Origin: Cronobacter condimenti 1330
Lineage (GTDB): Bacteria > Pseudomonadota > Gammaproteobacteria > Enterobacterales > Enterobacteriaceae
Assembly: GCF_001277255.1 (NCBI RefSeq)
Contig: NZ_CP012264.1
Coordinates: forward strand, 744,001 to 808,000
Reading direction: 5' to 3'
DNA: 64,000 nt
Shown here: piece after piece, positions 24,893-33,792 of the stretch
Layout: every line of letters starts with the position of its first letter
Position numbering within the stretch: position 1 is the stretch's first letter
The notes under the pieces: generated by a model
What the model saw: the letters and a program-made list of their open reading frames with translations, nothing else
What the model was told of the DNA's origin: nothing
The model's database searches: none
Made by a program: the position numbers and the translations under genes

Positions 24893-26605
24893 TTAATGTG
24901 TCAGGGCCGCCTGGTCTGCACGCTCGGCAGACTGCGGGGTGGCGGCTGAAGGGAGATAGTGTTGTTCCGCGCTTTGCGACCATTGCTGGAAGCGGCGGTA
25001 GAGTTGTTCGAAACGCGCGGCGCGCTCGGGTATTGGCTCCAGCGTGCTTTCAATCTGGCTTGCCATGGCCTGTTGGGCCTGTGGGATGTCGGCATGGGCG
25101 CCCGCCGCGACGGCGGCAAAGATGGCTGCACCCAGCGCGCAGCATTGATCGGAGGCGACGATTTGCAGCGGACGGTTAAGGACGTCACAGCAGACCTGCA
25201 TAATCACCGGGTTTTTACGGGCGATGCCGCCCAGCGCCATCACGTTGTTCACTGCGATGCCCTGATCGATAAAGCACTCCTGAATGGCGCGCGCGCCGAA
25301 GGCGGTGGCGGCAATCAGCCCGCCGAACAGCAACGGTGCGTCGGTCGCGAGGTTGAGATCGGTAATGACGCCTTTCAGGCGTTGGTTCGCAAACGGCGTG
25401 CGACGACCGTTAAACCAGTCGAGGATCACCGGCAGATGATCGAGCGACGGGTTTTTCGCCCAGGCTTCGGTCAGCTCAGGGAGCAGCTGTTTTTTGCTCG
25501 CTTCAATCTGCGTTTTCAGTTCCGGATGCTGCTGCGCCAGTTTGTCGAGCGGCCAGCCGAGCAGGCGGCCAAACCAGGCGTAAATGTCGCCGAAGGCAGA
25601 CTGACCAGCTTCCAGGCCGATGAAGTCGGGCACCACGCTGCCATTGACCTGGCCGCAGATGCCTTTCACCGCGCGCTCGCCAACATCTGCTTTTTCTGCC
25701 ACCAGGATGTCGCAGGTTGACGTGCCGATGACTTTCACCAGCGTATTCGGCTGTGCGCCCGCGCCAACAGCGCCCATATGGCAGTCAAACGCGCCTCCGG
25801 AAATCACGACGCTTTCCGGCAGGCCCAGACGCTGCGCCCAGTCGGCGCAAAGGTTGCCAACCGGGATATCGGCGGTGAACGTGTCGGTAAACATCGGGTA
25901 GTCGAGATGCTGGTTAATCAGCGGGTCAAGCTCGTCGAAGAAGCTCGCAGGCGGCAGGCCGCCCCAGCTTTCATGCCACAGCGATTTATGCCCGGCGCTA
26001 CAACGGCCGCGGCGAATATCTGCCGGGCGAGTGGTGCCAGAAAGCAGCGCTGGCACCCAGTCACACAGCTCAATCCACGAGGCGGCAGCCTCAGCGACCG
26101 CGCTGTCCTGGCGGGTGACGTGCAGGATTTTCGCCCAGAACCATTCACTGGAGTAAATGCCACCGATGTAGCGCGAGTAATCCACTTTACCAGGCGTATG
26201 GCACAGGCGAGTTATCTCTTCGGCTTCGTCCACGGAGGTATGGTCTTTCCAGAGCACAAACATCGCGTTGGGGTTGTCGGCAAATTCAGGGTTGAGCGCC
26301 AGCACGTTGCCGCTGGCGTCTATCGGGGCGGGCGTTGAGCCGGTGCTGTCGACGCCAATGCCGACCACCGTCGCGCGCTGCTCTGGCGACAGATCCGCCA
26401 GCACGGTTTTCAGCGCCGCTTCCATTGATTCAATGTAATCCCGCGGATGATGGCGGAACTGGTTACGGGCCGCGTCGCAATAGCGCCCTTCCTGCCAGCG
26501 TGGATACCACTCAACGCTTGTGGCAAGTTCGGCGCCGGTGGTGCAATCCACCGCCAACGCGCGAACCGAGTCGCTGCCAAAATCGAGTCCCAGCGCAATA
26601 GCCAT
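24893..26605 (-). CDS. araB: Ribulokinase
   Basis: AraB phosphorylates L-ribulose to L-ribulose 5-phosphate with ATP. The start at 26605 (MAIALGLDFGSDSVRALAVD) gives 570 residues (E. coli 566) and has GGAG about 8 bp upstream; a further upstream ATG would lie in the promoter leader. FGGY-kinase features are the N-terminal GLDFGSDSVR phosphate loop, SGGAFDCHMGAVG, VIGTSTCD and the C-terminal MALGGIARKNPVIMQ. It is the first gene of the arabinose operon, controlled by AraC and CRP from the region upstream. Confidence 0.98.
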   Translation of the reverse strand: MAIALGLDFGSDSVRALAVDCTTGAELATSVEWYPRWQEGRYCDAARNQFRHHPRDYIESMEAALKTVLADLSPEQRATVVGIGVDSTGSTPAPIDASGNVLALNPEFADNPNAMFVLWKDHTSVDEAEEITRLCHTPGKVDYSRYIGGIYSSEWFWAKILHVTRQDSAVAEAAASWIELCDWVPALLSGTTRPADIRRGRCSAGHKSLWHESWGGLPPASFFDELDPLINQHLDYPMFTDTFTADIPVGNLCADWAQRLGLPESVVISGGAFDCHMGAVGAGAQPNTLVKVIGTSTCDILVAEKADVGERAVKGICGQVNGSVVPDFIGLEAGQSAFGDIYAWFGRLLGWPLDKLAQQHPELKTQIEASKKQLLPELTEAWAKNPSLDHLPVILDWFNGRRTPFANQRLKGVITDLNLATDAPLLFGGLIAATAFGARAIQECFIDQGIAVNNVMALGGIARKNPVIMQVCCDVLNRPLQIVASDQCCALGAAIFAAVAAGAHADIPQAQQAMASQIESTLEPIPERAARFEQLYRRFQQWSQSAEQHYLPSAATPQSAERADQAALTH

Positions 26606-26665
26606 CTTCATACTCCATGCGATAAACAAACATGGAGAGAACATTAGTTTTACCCCGCTAAAAGA

Positions 26666-26703
26666 GTCAGGGTAGATACGCTGAACTTATGGACGAAAAT
26701 GCT
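26666..26703 (-). promoter_or_regulatory. araI1 and araI2 half-sites at the araBAD promoter
   Basis: Read leftward, AGCATTTTCGTCCATAA (26703-26687) matches the E. coli araI1 pattern TAGCATTTTTATCCATAA in most positions. AGCGTATCTACCCTGAC (26682-26666) matches araI2. The two are in direct orientation about 21 bp apart, as needed for AraC with arabinose to contact polymerase. The araB ATG is 61 bp beyond I2. Confidence 0.85.
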
Positions 26704-26715
26704 GTGAGGAGAGAA

Positions 26716-26737
26716 TTTGTGACGCCACGCAAATAAT
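26716..26737. promoter_or_regulatory. CRP site between araI and araO1
   Basis: TTTGTGACGCCACGCAAATAAT matches the E. coli ara CRP site (TGTGACGCCGTGCAAATAAT) with two changes. The left half TGTGA is perfect and the right half is weak, as in E. coli. It serves both araBAD and araC. Confidence 0.8.
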
Positions 26738-26739
26738 CG

Positions 26740-26780
26740 ATGTGGACATTTCTGCCGCACTTATAGACACTTTGGTTATG
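26740..26780. promoter_or_regulatory. araO1 operator
   Basis: ATGTGGACATTTCTGCC and TTATAGACACTTTGGTTATG are the two AraC half-sites of araO1, nearly identical to E. coli. AraC bound here represses its own promoter, which reads rightward. Confidence 0.8.
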
Positions 26781-26897
26781 TGTTAAAAAGCCTGACAGCA
26801 AAGCCAATACAGGTTATTTTCTGTAATAAAGCGGGCTTAAGCCGCAGGGGGCGCTCTGATGCGTGTCCCTGTACCTGCCGGTTCCGGTTAAAATGAC

Positions 26898-26918
26898 GAT
26901 ATGGACAAATGGTTTCTT
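26898..26918. promoter_or_regulatory. araO2 distal operator in the araC leader
   Basis: GATATGGACAAATGGTTTCTT corresponds to E. coli araO2. Centre to centre it is about 213 bp from araI1, close to the 210 bp of E. coli, so the DNA repression loop should form on the same helical face. Confidence 0.78.
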
Positions 26919-26944
26919 CACTCTCGCTTCGGAGCGCCGTGAAA

Positions 26945-27790
26945 ATGGCTGAAACACAAAACGATCCTCTGCTGCCCGGTTACTCGTTCAATGCCCATCT
27001 GGTGGCGGGACTGACGCCGATTGAAGCCGATGGCTGGCTCGATTTCTTTATCGACCGGCCGCTTGGCATGAAAGGCTTTATCCTCAACCTGACGGTGCGC
27101 GGCGAAGGCGTGGTGAAAAATCAGGGGAAAGAATATTTTTGTCGCCCCGGCGATATGCTGTTGTTTCCGCCAGGAGAGGTGCATCACTATGGCCGCAACC
27201 CGGAGGCCAAAGAGTGGTATCACCAGTGGGTCTACTTCCGCCCACGCGCCTACTGGCACGAGTGGCTGAACTGGCCGGCGATTTTCGGCAACACCGGTTT
27301 TTACCGCCCCGATGAGGCGCATCACGAACAGTTATCCACGTTGTTCCAGTCGATTATCGACGCCGCCCAAGGGCCGGGACGCTATGCTGAACTGCTGGCG
27401 ATCAATCTGCTGGAGCAACTGCTGCTGCGTCGCGTCGAGGCTATCAGCGAATCGCTCAAAGCCCCGCTCGACAGCCGCGTGCGAGATGCCTGCCAGTACA
27501 TCAGCGATCATCTGGCTGACAGCCATTTTGATATCGCAAGCGTGGCGCAACACGTCTGTCTCTCGCCGTCGCGCCTCTCGCATCTGTTCCGCCAGCAGTT
27601 GGGCGTGAGTGTGCTGAGCTGGCGTGAAGATCAGCGTATCAGCCAGGCGAAGCTGTTACTCAGCACGACGCGAATGCCTATCGCGAGCGTTGGGCGTAAC
27701 GTTGGGTTTGAAGATCAGCTCTATTTCTCCCGCGTCTTTAAAAAATGCACGGGGGCGAGCCCAAGCGAATTCCGCGCCGGGTGTGAATAA
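26945..27790 (+). CDS. araC: Arabinose operon regulator
   Basis: AraC represses araBAD by DNA looping without arabinose and activates it with arabinose. The start at 26945 (MAETQNDPLLPGYSFNAHL) matches the family; an in-frame ATG 12 codons earlier would overlap araO2. The product has 281 residues: the N-terminal arm and cupin sugar-binding/dimer domain (about 1-170), a linker, then two helix-turn-helix units (SVAQHVCLSPSRLSHLFRQQLG and ASVGRNVGFEDQLYFSRVFKK). E. coli AraC is 292 residues; the missing tail after RAGCE is dispensable and also absent in Salmonella. Confidence 0.97.
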   Translation: MAETQNDPLLPGYSFNAHLVAGLTPIEADGWLDFFIDRPLGMKGFILNLTVRGEGVVKNQGKEYFCRPGDMLLFPPGEVHHYGRNPEAKEWYHQWVYFRPRAYWHEWLNWPAIFGNTGFYRPDEAHHEQLSTLFQSIIDAAQGPGRYAELLAINLLEQLLLRRVEAISESLKAPLDSRVRDACQYISDHLADSHFDIASVAQHVCLSPSRLSHLFRQQLGVSVLSWREDQRISQAKLLLSTTRMPIASVGRNVGFEDQLYFSRVFKKCTGASPSEFRAGCE

Positions 27791-27814
27791 CGCCCTACGG
27801 GTGTTGTGTCATGC

Positions 27815-27899
27815 CCGGTAAAGTAAAGTATGGTTAAAGAAGGATGTCTTGACGCAGCACATGGCGCTCGGGAGAATCCTCTCTTCGTTACTTTACCGG
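27815..27899. repeat. 12-bp inverted repeat bracketing the yabI leader
   Basis: CCGGTAAAGTAA (27815-27826) and TTACTTTACCGG (27888-27899) are perfect inverted copies 61 bp apart. The right copy ends 7 bp before the yabI ATG and covers the only Shine-Dalgarno-like bases (CGGA). A possible promoter lies between them (TTGACG 27849-27854, GAGAAT 27872-27877). Confidence 0.6.
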
Positions 27900-27906
27900 A
27901 TGCGTT

Positions 27907-28677
27907 ATGGAAGCTTTTCTGGAACACTTTATTACTCAGTCAGTGGCGTACTCGCTGATTGCCATTGCGCTGGTAGCATTCCTCGAATCCCTGGCGTTGG
28001 TCGGGCTGCTGCTGCCCGGCACGGTGCTGATGGCGGCGCTGGGCGCGCTTATCGGCAGCGGCGAGGTGAATTTTTACGAGGCCTGGGCGGCGGGGATTCT
28101 CGGCTGCCTGCTTGGTGACTGGATCTCCTTCTGGCTCGGCTGGCGGTTTAAAAAGCCGCTGCATCGCTGGTCTTTCCTTAAAAAACATAAAGCGCTGCTT
28201 GATAAAACCGAACACGCGCTGCACCAGCACAGTCTGTTTACTATTCTTGTCGCACGTTTTGTCGGGCCGACACGGCCGCTGGTGCCGATGGTGGCGGGAA
28301 TGCTGGACTTGCCGGTTCGTAAATTTCTGCTGCCAAACATCATCGGCTGCCTGCTCTGGCCGCCGTTCTACTTTCTGCCAGGTATCCTTGCCGGAGCGGC
28401 CATCGACATTCCACCGGAGATGAAAAGCGGCGCGTTTAAGTGGCTGTTAGGCGGCGTGGCGCTGCTGGTCTGGCTCGCCGGGTGGCTGGTCTGGCGCTGG
28501 TGGCGCAGCGCTAAAACGGAAGACCGCCTCACTCGTTATCTGCCGCGCGGACGCCTGCACTGGCTGGCGCCCGGCGTTGCGGCAGCGGCAGCAGTGGCGC
28601 TGTTTGCTATCCAGAGCCATCCACTGATGCCGGTCTATCGCAGTATTTTGTGGCGCGTGGTGACCGGCGCTCAGTGA
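27907..28677 (+). CDS. yabI: DedA-family inner-membrane protein YabI
   Basis: DedA proteins are multi-spanning inner-membrane proteins; some members have been shown to flip undecaprenyl phosphate or phospholipid, but the role of YabI itself is not settled. The 256-residue product (E. coli 254) has the family core: ESLALVGLLLPGTVLMAALGALIG, a glycine-rich GDWISFWLGW segment, the conserved FVGPTRPLVPMVAGM motif with its two arginines nearby, and further C-terminal hydrophobic segments. The last codons overlap the end of thiQ by 7 bp in convergent orientation. Confidence 0.95.
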   Translation: MEAFLEHFITQSVAYSLIAIALVAFLESLALVGLLLPGTVLMAALGALIGSGEVNFYEAWAAGILGCLLGDWISFWLGWRFKKPLHRWSFLKKHKALLDKTEHALHQHSLFTILVARFVGPTRPLVPMVAGMLDLPVRKFLLPNIIGCLLWPPFYFLPGILAGAAIDIPPEMKSGAFKWLLGGVALLVWLAGWLVWRWWRSAKTEDRLTRYLPRGRLHWLAPGVAAAAAVALFAIQSHPLMPVYRSILWRVVTGAQ

Positions 28678-29372
28678 GGTGTAATGCCGAGCAGCGCAGA
28701 GGCGCTGGCTTCACCGCGCAGGAGTTGCTCGGTGGGGCCGTCCCAGATAATACGGCCTTCCACCACCACCAGACTGCGCGTGGCGATGCGCGCCGCGTCT
28801 TCCACGCTGTGCGACACCATTAACAGTGTAGTGCCTTCCTCTGAACACACCTTCTCCAGCAGCGTCAGCATCTCCTGGCGCAGCGCCGGGTCGAGCGCGG
28901 AAAACGGCTCGTCGAGCAGCAACACAGGGCGCTTACGCACAAGACAGCGCGCCAACGCCACACGCTGTCGCTGACCGCCGGAAAGCGCCGTCGGCAATCG
29001 CTCAAGCAGGTCGCCAATCGCCATGTTCTCGGCAATGGCTCCTACCTGCCGCTTTTGCGGGGCGGTTAACCGCAGGCCGGGCGACAGCCCGAGGCTAATA
29101 TTCTGGCGCACCGTCAGGTGGTTAAAGAGATTATTTTCCTGAAACAGCATCGAGACCGGATGCGCAGAGGGCGGCGTGTAGGTGTGGTCTTCGCCGTTAA
29201 GGCGCAGCGTACCGCTCGCAGGTGTGAGAAAACCGGCAATCAGGTTTAACAGCGTACTTTTGCCTGCGCCGCTTGGCCCCAGCACTGCCACCCGTTCGCC
29301 TGCCCGCACATCAAGGGTAAAGCGCATCGGCAGATGGTGATAAAGCCAGGTGAGATCAGTCAGTGTCAGCAT
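28671..29372 (-). CDS. thiQ: Thiamine ABC transporter ATP-binding protein
   Basis: ThiQ powers uptake of thiamine and thiamine pyrophosphate. The start at 29372 (MLTLTDLTWLYHHLPMRF) gives 233 residues, as in E. coli (232). Walker A GPSGAGKST, the Q-loop LFQENNLF, the signature LSGGQRQR, Walker B LLLDEPFSALD and the switch His in MVSHS are all present. It overlaps the end of thiP by 17 bp and is the last gene of thiBPQ. Confidence 0.97.
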   Translation of the reverse strand: MLTLTDLTWLYHHLPMRFTLDVRAGERVAVLGPSGAGKSTLLNLIAGFLTPASGTLRLNGEDHTYTPPSAHPVSMLFQENNLFNHLTVRQNISLGLSPGLRLTAPQKRQVGAIAENMAIGDLLERLPTALSGGQRQRVALARCLVRKRPVLLLDEPFSALDPALRQEMLTLLEKVCSEEGTTLLMVSHSVEDAARIATRSLVVVEGRIIWDGPTEQLLRGEASASALLGITPH

Positions 29373-30966
29373 GGCGCCCCGGAAGTTTTTCAATCAAGGT
29401 GAACAGCAGAAAACAGAGCAGCAGCAGCAGCAGGGCAGTAACGGCCCCGGCGTCGCTGCGGTAGGCGCCGATCTGCTGATAGAGGTAAAAAGGCAGGGTG
29501 CGGAAATCCTCATTGCCGAACAGCGCCACGACGCCGAAATCGCCAATCGACAACACACTGGCGAAAGCCATTGCCTGCGCGAGTGGCACCCGCAGCGCGC
29601 GCGCCTCTACCAGCCGCAGCCGGTTAATGCCGCGGATCTCAAGCGACGCGCAGAGCGCGCCATAGCGCGCGGCGATATCGCGCATCGGGTTATCCAGCAC
29701 TTTCAGGGCGTAGGGAATAGCCATCAGCGCATTGGTGAAAATCACCAGGGCGTCGGCGCGTTCCGGCAGCCCGAGGGTCGCGTTCAGCAGCAGGAAAAAG
29801 CCGGTCGCCAGCACGATGCCTGGCATCGCGAGGATCATGACGCCGCACAGCTCAAGGCTCTGTCCGGCAAGACGACGGTTTCGCAGGTAAAGCTCGCGGG
29901 TGCTCCAGAGCAGCATCATGGTCAAGATGACGCACAACAGGCCCGCACAAAGCGCGATGCGCAGCGACGTCCAGAGCGCGCGCCACAGCGCCGGGTCGGC
30001 GAGCGCATGGCGGATGTCGCCGCTCAGGCCGTCTACCAGCACCGCCAGCAGCGGCGGCAACAGAAGCAACAGCGCGGCCATAATCAGCAGCGCGTCGGTA
30101 AGCTTACTGCGCCACGAATCTTCCGGATTGCGCCAGCCGCGCACCAGCGTCGCACCGACGGGAATCGCTTTGCTAAGCCGTTGGCTAAGCAGAATAAGCG
30201 ACAGACAGCAGCCCATCTGAATCAACGCCAGCAGCGCGGCCCGGCCCGGATCGTAGTCGTAGCTCAGCGCCTGATAGATGGCAAGCTCAATGGTGGTGGC
30301 TTGCGGCCCGCCGCCGAGCGCCAGCACCGTGGCGAAACTTGCAAAACAGAGCATAAAAATGAGCGCGGCCACCGGTGGGATTTGGCGGCGCAGCCACGGC
30401 CACTCCACCAGTCGGAAGAAATTCCAGCCGCGCATGCCAAGCTGTGCGGCCAGCTGGCGCTGCTCGCCGGGAATTTGCGTGAGCGTCTGGTAGAACAGGC
30501 GGGTGGCCATCGGCATATTAAAAAAGAGGTGCGCCAGCAAAATGCCCTGTAGCCCGTAAGGCGAGAACGACCATTCAATACCCAGCGCGGCGCAAAGCGC
30601 GGCGAGCCAGCCGCTGCGCCCGTAGACGCTGAGCAGGCCGAAAATCGCCACCAGCACCGGCAGGATAAGCGTCATCGCGCACAGGCGCAGCAGCGTGCGC
30701 CGCCCCGGAAAGCGACGCCGGTAAAGCGCGCGGGCAAGGGGAATAGCGGGTACCACGGAGATCAGCGCTGAGAGAAACGCCTGCCAGAACGAGAAGCGCA
30801 CCACATGCCACAGGTAGCTGTCGCTCAGTAGCGCGCGAACCCCGGTCTGCGGCGCGTGTGTCCACAGCGCCGCGAAGGCGGCCAGCGCCACCGCCGCCAT
30901 CAGCAGGGCGGCGATGAGGCCGGGCCAAAGCCAGCCTGGGATCAGCGGCTCACGGCGCGTTGCCAT
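29356..30966 (-). CDS. thiP: Thiamine ABC transporter permease
   Basis: ThiP is the inner-membrane channel of the thiamine importer. At 536 residues it equals E. coli ThiP and is a fused double permease: two copies of the binding-protein-dependent transport module, each of about six transmembrane segments, with two EAA-like loops (AAQLGMRGWNFFRLVEWPWLRRQIPP in the first half; an ASLEIRGINRLRLVE-like loop in the second). It overlaps thiB by 25 bp and thiQ by 17 bp, so the three are translated as one unit. Confidence 0.97.
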   Translation of the reverse strand: MATRREPLIPGWLWPGLIAALLMAAVALAAFAALWTHAPQTGVRALLSDSYLWHVVRFSFWQAFLSALISVVPAIPLARALYRRRFPGRRTLLRLCAMTLILPVLVAIFGLLSVYGRSGWLAALCAALGIEWSFSPYGLQGILLAHLFFNMPMATRLFYQTLTQIPGEQRQLAAQLGMRGWNFFRLVEWPWLRRQIPPVAALIFMLCFASFATVLALGGGPQATTIELAIYQALSYDYDPGRAALLALIQMGCCLSLILLSQRLSKAIPVGATLVRGWRNPEDSWRSKLTDALLIMAALLLLLPPLLAVLVDGLSGDIRHALADPALWRALWTSLRIALCAGLLCVILTMMLLWSTRELYLRNRRLAGQSLELCGVMILAMPGIVLATGFFLLLNATLGLPERADALVIFTNALMAIPYALKVLDNPMRDIAARYGALCASLEIRGINRLRLVEARALRVPLAQAMAFASVLSIGDFGVVALFGNEDFRTLPFYLYQQIGAYRSDAGAVTALLLLLLCFLLFTLIEKLPGRHADTD

Positions 30967-31925
30967 TCACTCGTCCATTGTGCGCGCTGGGCGGCCACTT
31001 CCTCAGCGGTGAATTGCAGCGAGGTTTGTGGTTGGGTCAGCGCGTTAAAGCCCTCCGGCAGCGTGACACGGGCGACCGGATACATCCAGTTGCCAGTCGG
31101 GATCGCATTCTGGAACGCGGGCGATACCATAAATTTCAGGAATTTTTCCGCCAGTTCCGGCTGTTTGCTGGCGGCGGTGCGTCCGGCGACTTCCACCTGC
31201 AAATAGTGGCCTTCGCTGAAGTTTGCTGCCGCGTAGTTGTCTTTCTTCTCTTCGATGATGTGGTAGGCCGGGGAGGTGGTGTAGCTCAGCACCACATCGG
31301 CTTCGCCTTTAAGGAAAAGCCCATAGGCTTCGCTCCAGCCTTTGGTGACGGTGACGGTTTTCGCCGCGAGTTTCTGCCACGCCTGCGGCGTTTTATCGCC
31401 ATAGACTTTCTGCATCCAGAGCAGTAAGCCAAGCCCTGGCGTGCTGGTGCGCGGATCCTCGTAAATGACGCGCCATTTCTGGTCGCTCTCAACCAACTCT
31501 TTCAGGCTTTTCGGCGGGTTCTTCAGCTTGTTTTTGTCATACACAAAAGCGAACCAGCCGTAATCGAACGGCACGAACGTGTCGTTGCTCCAGCCGCCCG
31601 GTACGTTGACGTCGCTTGCTGCGACGCCGCTTTTGGCGAAGAGCCCCGTGGCGCTCGCCGCCTGGAGCAGGTTGTTATCAAGCCCCAGCACAACGTCGGC
31701 TTTGCTGTTTTTGCCTTCCATACGCAGACGGTTCAACAGCGAGACGCCATCTTCCAGCGCCACGAATTTCAGCTCGCAGCCGCATTCCGCTTCAAAGGCG
31801 GTTTTAATTTTCGGGCCAGGGCCCCATTCGGAGGAGAAGGAATCGTAGGTGTAGACGGTCAGGACGGGTTTGGCAAAAGCCGGGACGGCGACCAGCGCCA
31901 GCAGCGGAAGTAGTTTTTTTAACAC
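30942..31925 (-). CDS. thiB: Thiamine-binding periplasmic protein
   Basis: ThiB (TbpA) captures thiamine and its phosphates in the periplasm for ThiPQ. It starts with GTG at 31925 behind AAAGGTG. The 327 residues begin with a Sec signal (MLKKLLPLLALVAVPAFA, cut after AFA). The mature N-terminus LTVYTYDSFSSEWGPGP and the conserved FVPFDYGWFAFVYDK are typical of the family. A TPP riboswitch precedes it, so expression falls when thiamine pyrophosphate is plentiful. Confidence 0.97.
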   Translation of the reverse strand: MLKKLLPLLALVAVPAFAKPVLTVYTYDSFSSEWGPGPKIKTAFEAECGCELKFVALEDGVSLLNRLRMEGKNSKADVVLGLDNNLLQAASATGLFAKSGVAASDVNVPGGWSNDTFVPFDYGWFAFVYDKNKLKNPPKSLKELVESDQKWRVIYEDPRTSTPGLGLLLWMQKVYGDKTPQAWQKLAAKTVTVTKGWSEAYGLFLKGEADVVLSYTTSPAYHIIEEKKDNYAAANFSEGHYLQVEVAGRTAASKQPELAEKFLKFMVSPAFQNAIPTGNWMYPVARVTLPEGFNALTQPQTSLQFTAEEVAAQRAQWTSEWQRAVSR

Positions 31926-31975
31926 TTTGCACCTTTATCAAATGGGGGCAAAGGATTTTGAGCAGTAGCCTCAAA

Positions 31976-32052
31976 TCCCTTCGCCGGCGTTATCCGGATC
32001 AGGTTCGACGGGTATTATCTCAGCGCGCCGGTTTTCCGGCGGCACCCCGTTG
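31976..32052 (-). ncRNA. TPP riboswitch (thi box) upstream of thiB
   Basis: Read leftward the sequence contains the invariant aptamer parts in order: GGGGTGC, a GC-rich variable hairpin (GCCGGAAAACCGGC), GCTGAGA, then ACCCG, GAACCTGATC, GGATAATGCCGGCG-like sequence (here AACGCCGGCG) and the closing AAGGGA. It ends about 50 nt before the thiB GTG. In enteric bacteria TPP binding here hides the ribosome-binding site or triggers early termination of thiBPQ. Confidence 0.95.
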
Positions 32053-32094
32053 AGAACGGCCCATTGTAATGATTTGCGTAATGTTGCGAAAGGG

Positions 32095-33759
32095 TTACGG
32101 CTCGGGTGGGGCAAACCAGGCGGATTTAAAGTCAAACCAGCCGAGCGTGTTCATTCGTACGCCGCGCATGCTGCGCTGACCCTGCAACATCAGCCAATGG
32201 TGGATAAGCGGTAAAATGTCTTGGCGCTCCAGCATGGTGCGGCACCACTGCGGCAGATTGAGCGCGCCGGTACGCCAGCGTTGCGCGTCGCCTTGCCAGT
32301 CGAGCGGAATGCAGCGCTGGATGAGCGGCACTTCGCACAGATGCGCGAACAGCGAGAAATCGAGCGGCAGCGTGAAGTTGGCGCTGTTAAGCCACAGATC
32401 GCTTGTGATGTCGCCCTGATACCACTCTTCATAGCTCACTTCACGCAGTTCCAGCTCGACCTGTTCCTGCGCCAGGATTGCGCGCAGCAACTCGCCGATG
32501 ACCCGGTTTTCGATATGATCGCCATAGAAGGTGAGCGTGAGGCGCTCAAGCCCAGCGGGTTTCTGCGCCTCAAGAATCTGCGGCGCATGATGCCAGCGCG
32601 GCAAAAGGCCGTAAGCCGGGAACCAGATACGCTGATACTGCGGCGCGGCGCGATGCAACAGCCGGGCTGGCGTGAAGAGATGGCTTATCCAGCGGCGTAC
32701 GTCGGGCATAGCGCCGATACGCGTGCGGGAATCAAACAACAGGTAGTAACAGCCTTCTTCGAGGCGGCTTTCAACGGCTTTCTCTTCGGTCGCCTGCGCC
32801 GGGCCTTCGAGCTGTACCGCGCAGCTTAACTCGTCGCCTATCTCCGGCAGCACCCAGAAGTTGACCTCGTCAATCAGTGCGCGATAACCGAAGTAGTCAT
32901 CAAAGGCATGGATCTTGAGCTGATTGCGATTATTACGTACCACGGCATACGGCCCGGTGCCGACTGGCTGGCTTGCAAAATTCGGCAGATCTGGCCATTC
33001 ACGCGGCAGGATCATTGCAGGTACGCTGCCAAGCAGCCACGGAAGCCAGTCATCCGGTTCACTCAGGTGGATGTCTAAGGTCCAGGCGGTGGGGGAGACG
33101 ACCTGCCGGAGGTGCGCATACAGCGGCAGAGCGCAGACGCGTTGCAGCGAGCTGATGACATCCAGCATGTCTAGCTCGCGGCCATGATGAAAATGAATGC
33201 CGGGACGCAAGAAAAAGCGCCAGTGAAAGGGGGAAATTTGCTGCCAGTGATGGGCGATATCTGCTTCCAGTTCCCCGTTTTCCTCGTTTATGCGCGTCAG
33301 CCCGTTAAAGAGTTGCCGGGCGATGTGGGTTTCGGAACGGCGCAGGGCACTGCCGGGCAGCAGGTTTTGCAGCGGTCGGTAGTAGAGCACACGCAGGATA
33401 TGGCGTCCCTGACGGAAGCTGCGGCCAAGATGCGAAAGGAGCATCTGGCGCACGGCGGATTTGTCGCCGACGATCTGCACCAGCTGATCGACCCTGTCCT
33501 GCTCCAGCAGATCTTCGGCCCGCTGTTGCTGTAAGGCGAGACCGGTATAGAGGAATCGCAGCCTGGAGCGCTTGCCGCGCCCGGCTTCCGCGTCCCAGGT
33601 CAGCCAGCCGCGCGCCTGCATGGCATTCAGCAAGGTGCGCATATGACGACGCGAACAGTTCAGCAGGTCGGCCAGTTCGTTAAGCGTGGTTTCCTGCGGC
33701 TGGCCGTCGCAGCATTGCCACAGGCGGATGAATTGCTGTTGCAGACGACCTGACGGCAT
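32095..33759 (-). CDS. sgrR: Transcriptional activator of sgrS (sugar-phosphate stress)
   Basis: SgrR senses glucose-phosphate stress and activates sgrS. The 554-residue protein (E. coli 551) has an N-terminal winged helix-turn-helix (LNELADLLNCSRRHMRTLLNAMQARGWL, about residues 25-52). Behind it is a long domain like periplasmic oligopeptide-binding proteins (SBP family 5; ETHIARQLFNGLTRINEENGELEADIAHHW), here cytoplasmic, which binds the unknown signal. AGGAG lies 9 bp before the ATG. It diverges from sgrS across 67 bp, and in E. coli it also represses itself. Confidence 0.97.
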   Translation of the reverse strand: MPSGRLQQQFIRLWQCCDGQPQETTLNELADLLNCSRRHMRTLLNAMQARGWLTWDAEAGRGKRSRLRFLYTGLALQQQRAEDLLEQDRVDQLVQIVGDKSAVRQMLLSHLGRSFRQGRHILRVLYYRPLQNLLPGSALRRSETHIARQLFNGLTRINEENGELEADIAHHWQQISPFHWRFFLRPGIHFHHGRELDMLDVISSLQRVCALPLYAHLRQVVSPTAWTLDIHLSEPDDWLPWLLGSVPAMILPREWPDLPNFASQPVGTGPYAVVRNNRNQLKIHAFDDYFGYRALIDEVNFWVLPEIGDELSCAVQLEGPAQATEEKAVESRLEEGCYYLLFDSRTRIGAMPDVRRWISHLFTPARLLHRAAPQYQRIWFPAYGLLPRWHHAPQILEAQKPAGLERLTLTFYGDHIENRVIGELLRAILAQEQVELELREVSYEEWYQGDITSDLWLNSANFTLPLDFSLFAHLCEVPLIQRCIPLDWQGDAQRWRTGALNLPQWCRTMLERQDILPLIHHWLMLQGQRSMRGVRMNTLGWFDFKSAWFAPPEP

Positions 33760-33792
33760 AAAAGGGGAACTCCTGCGGGAAACTCATCAATT

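Noticed and set aside
29350..30552. 400-codon open frame on the plus strand
   Set aside because: It is antisense to thiP, whose full-length match is certain. The frame is rich in Q, R, A and H, as expected from a shadow of a GC-rich gene.
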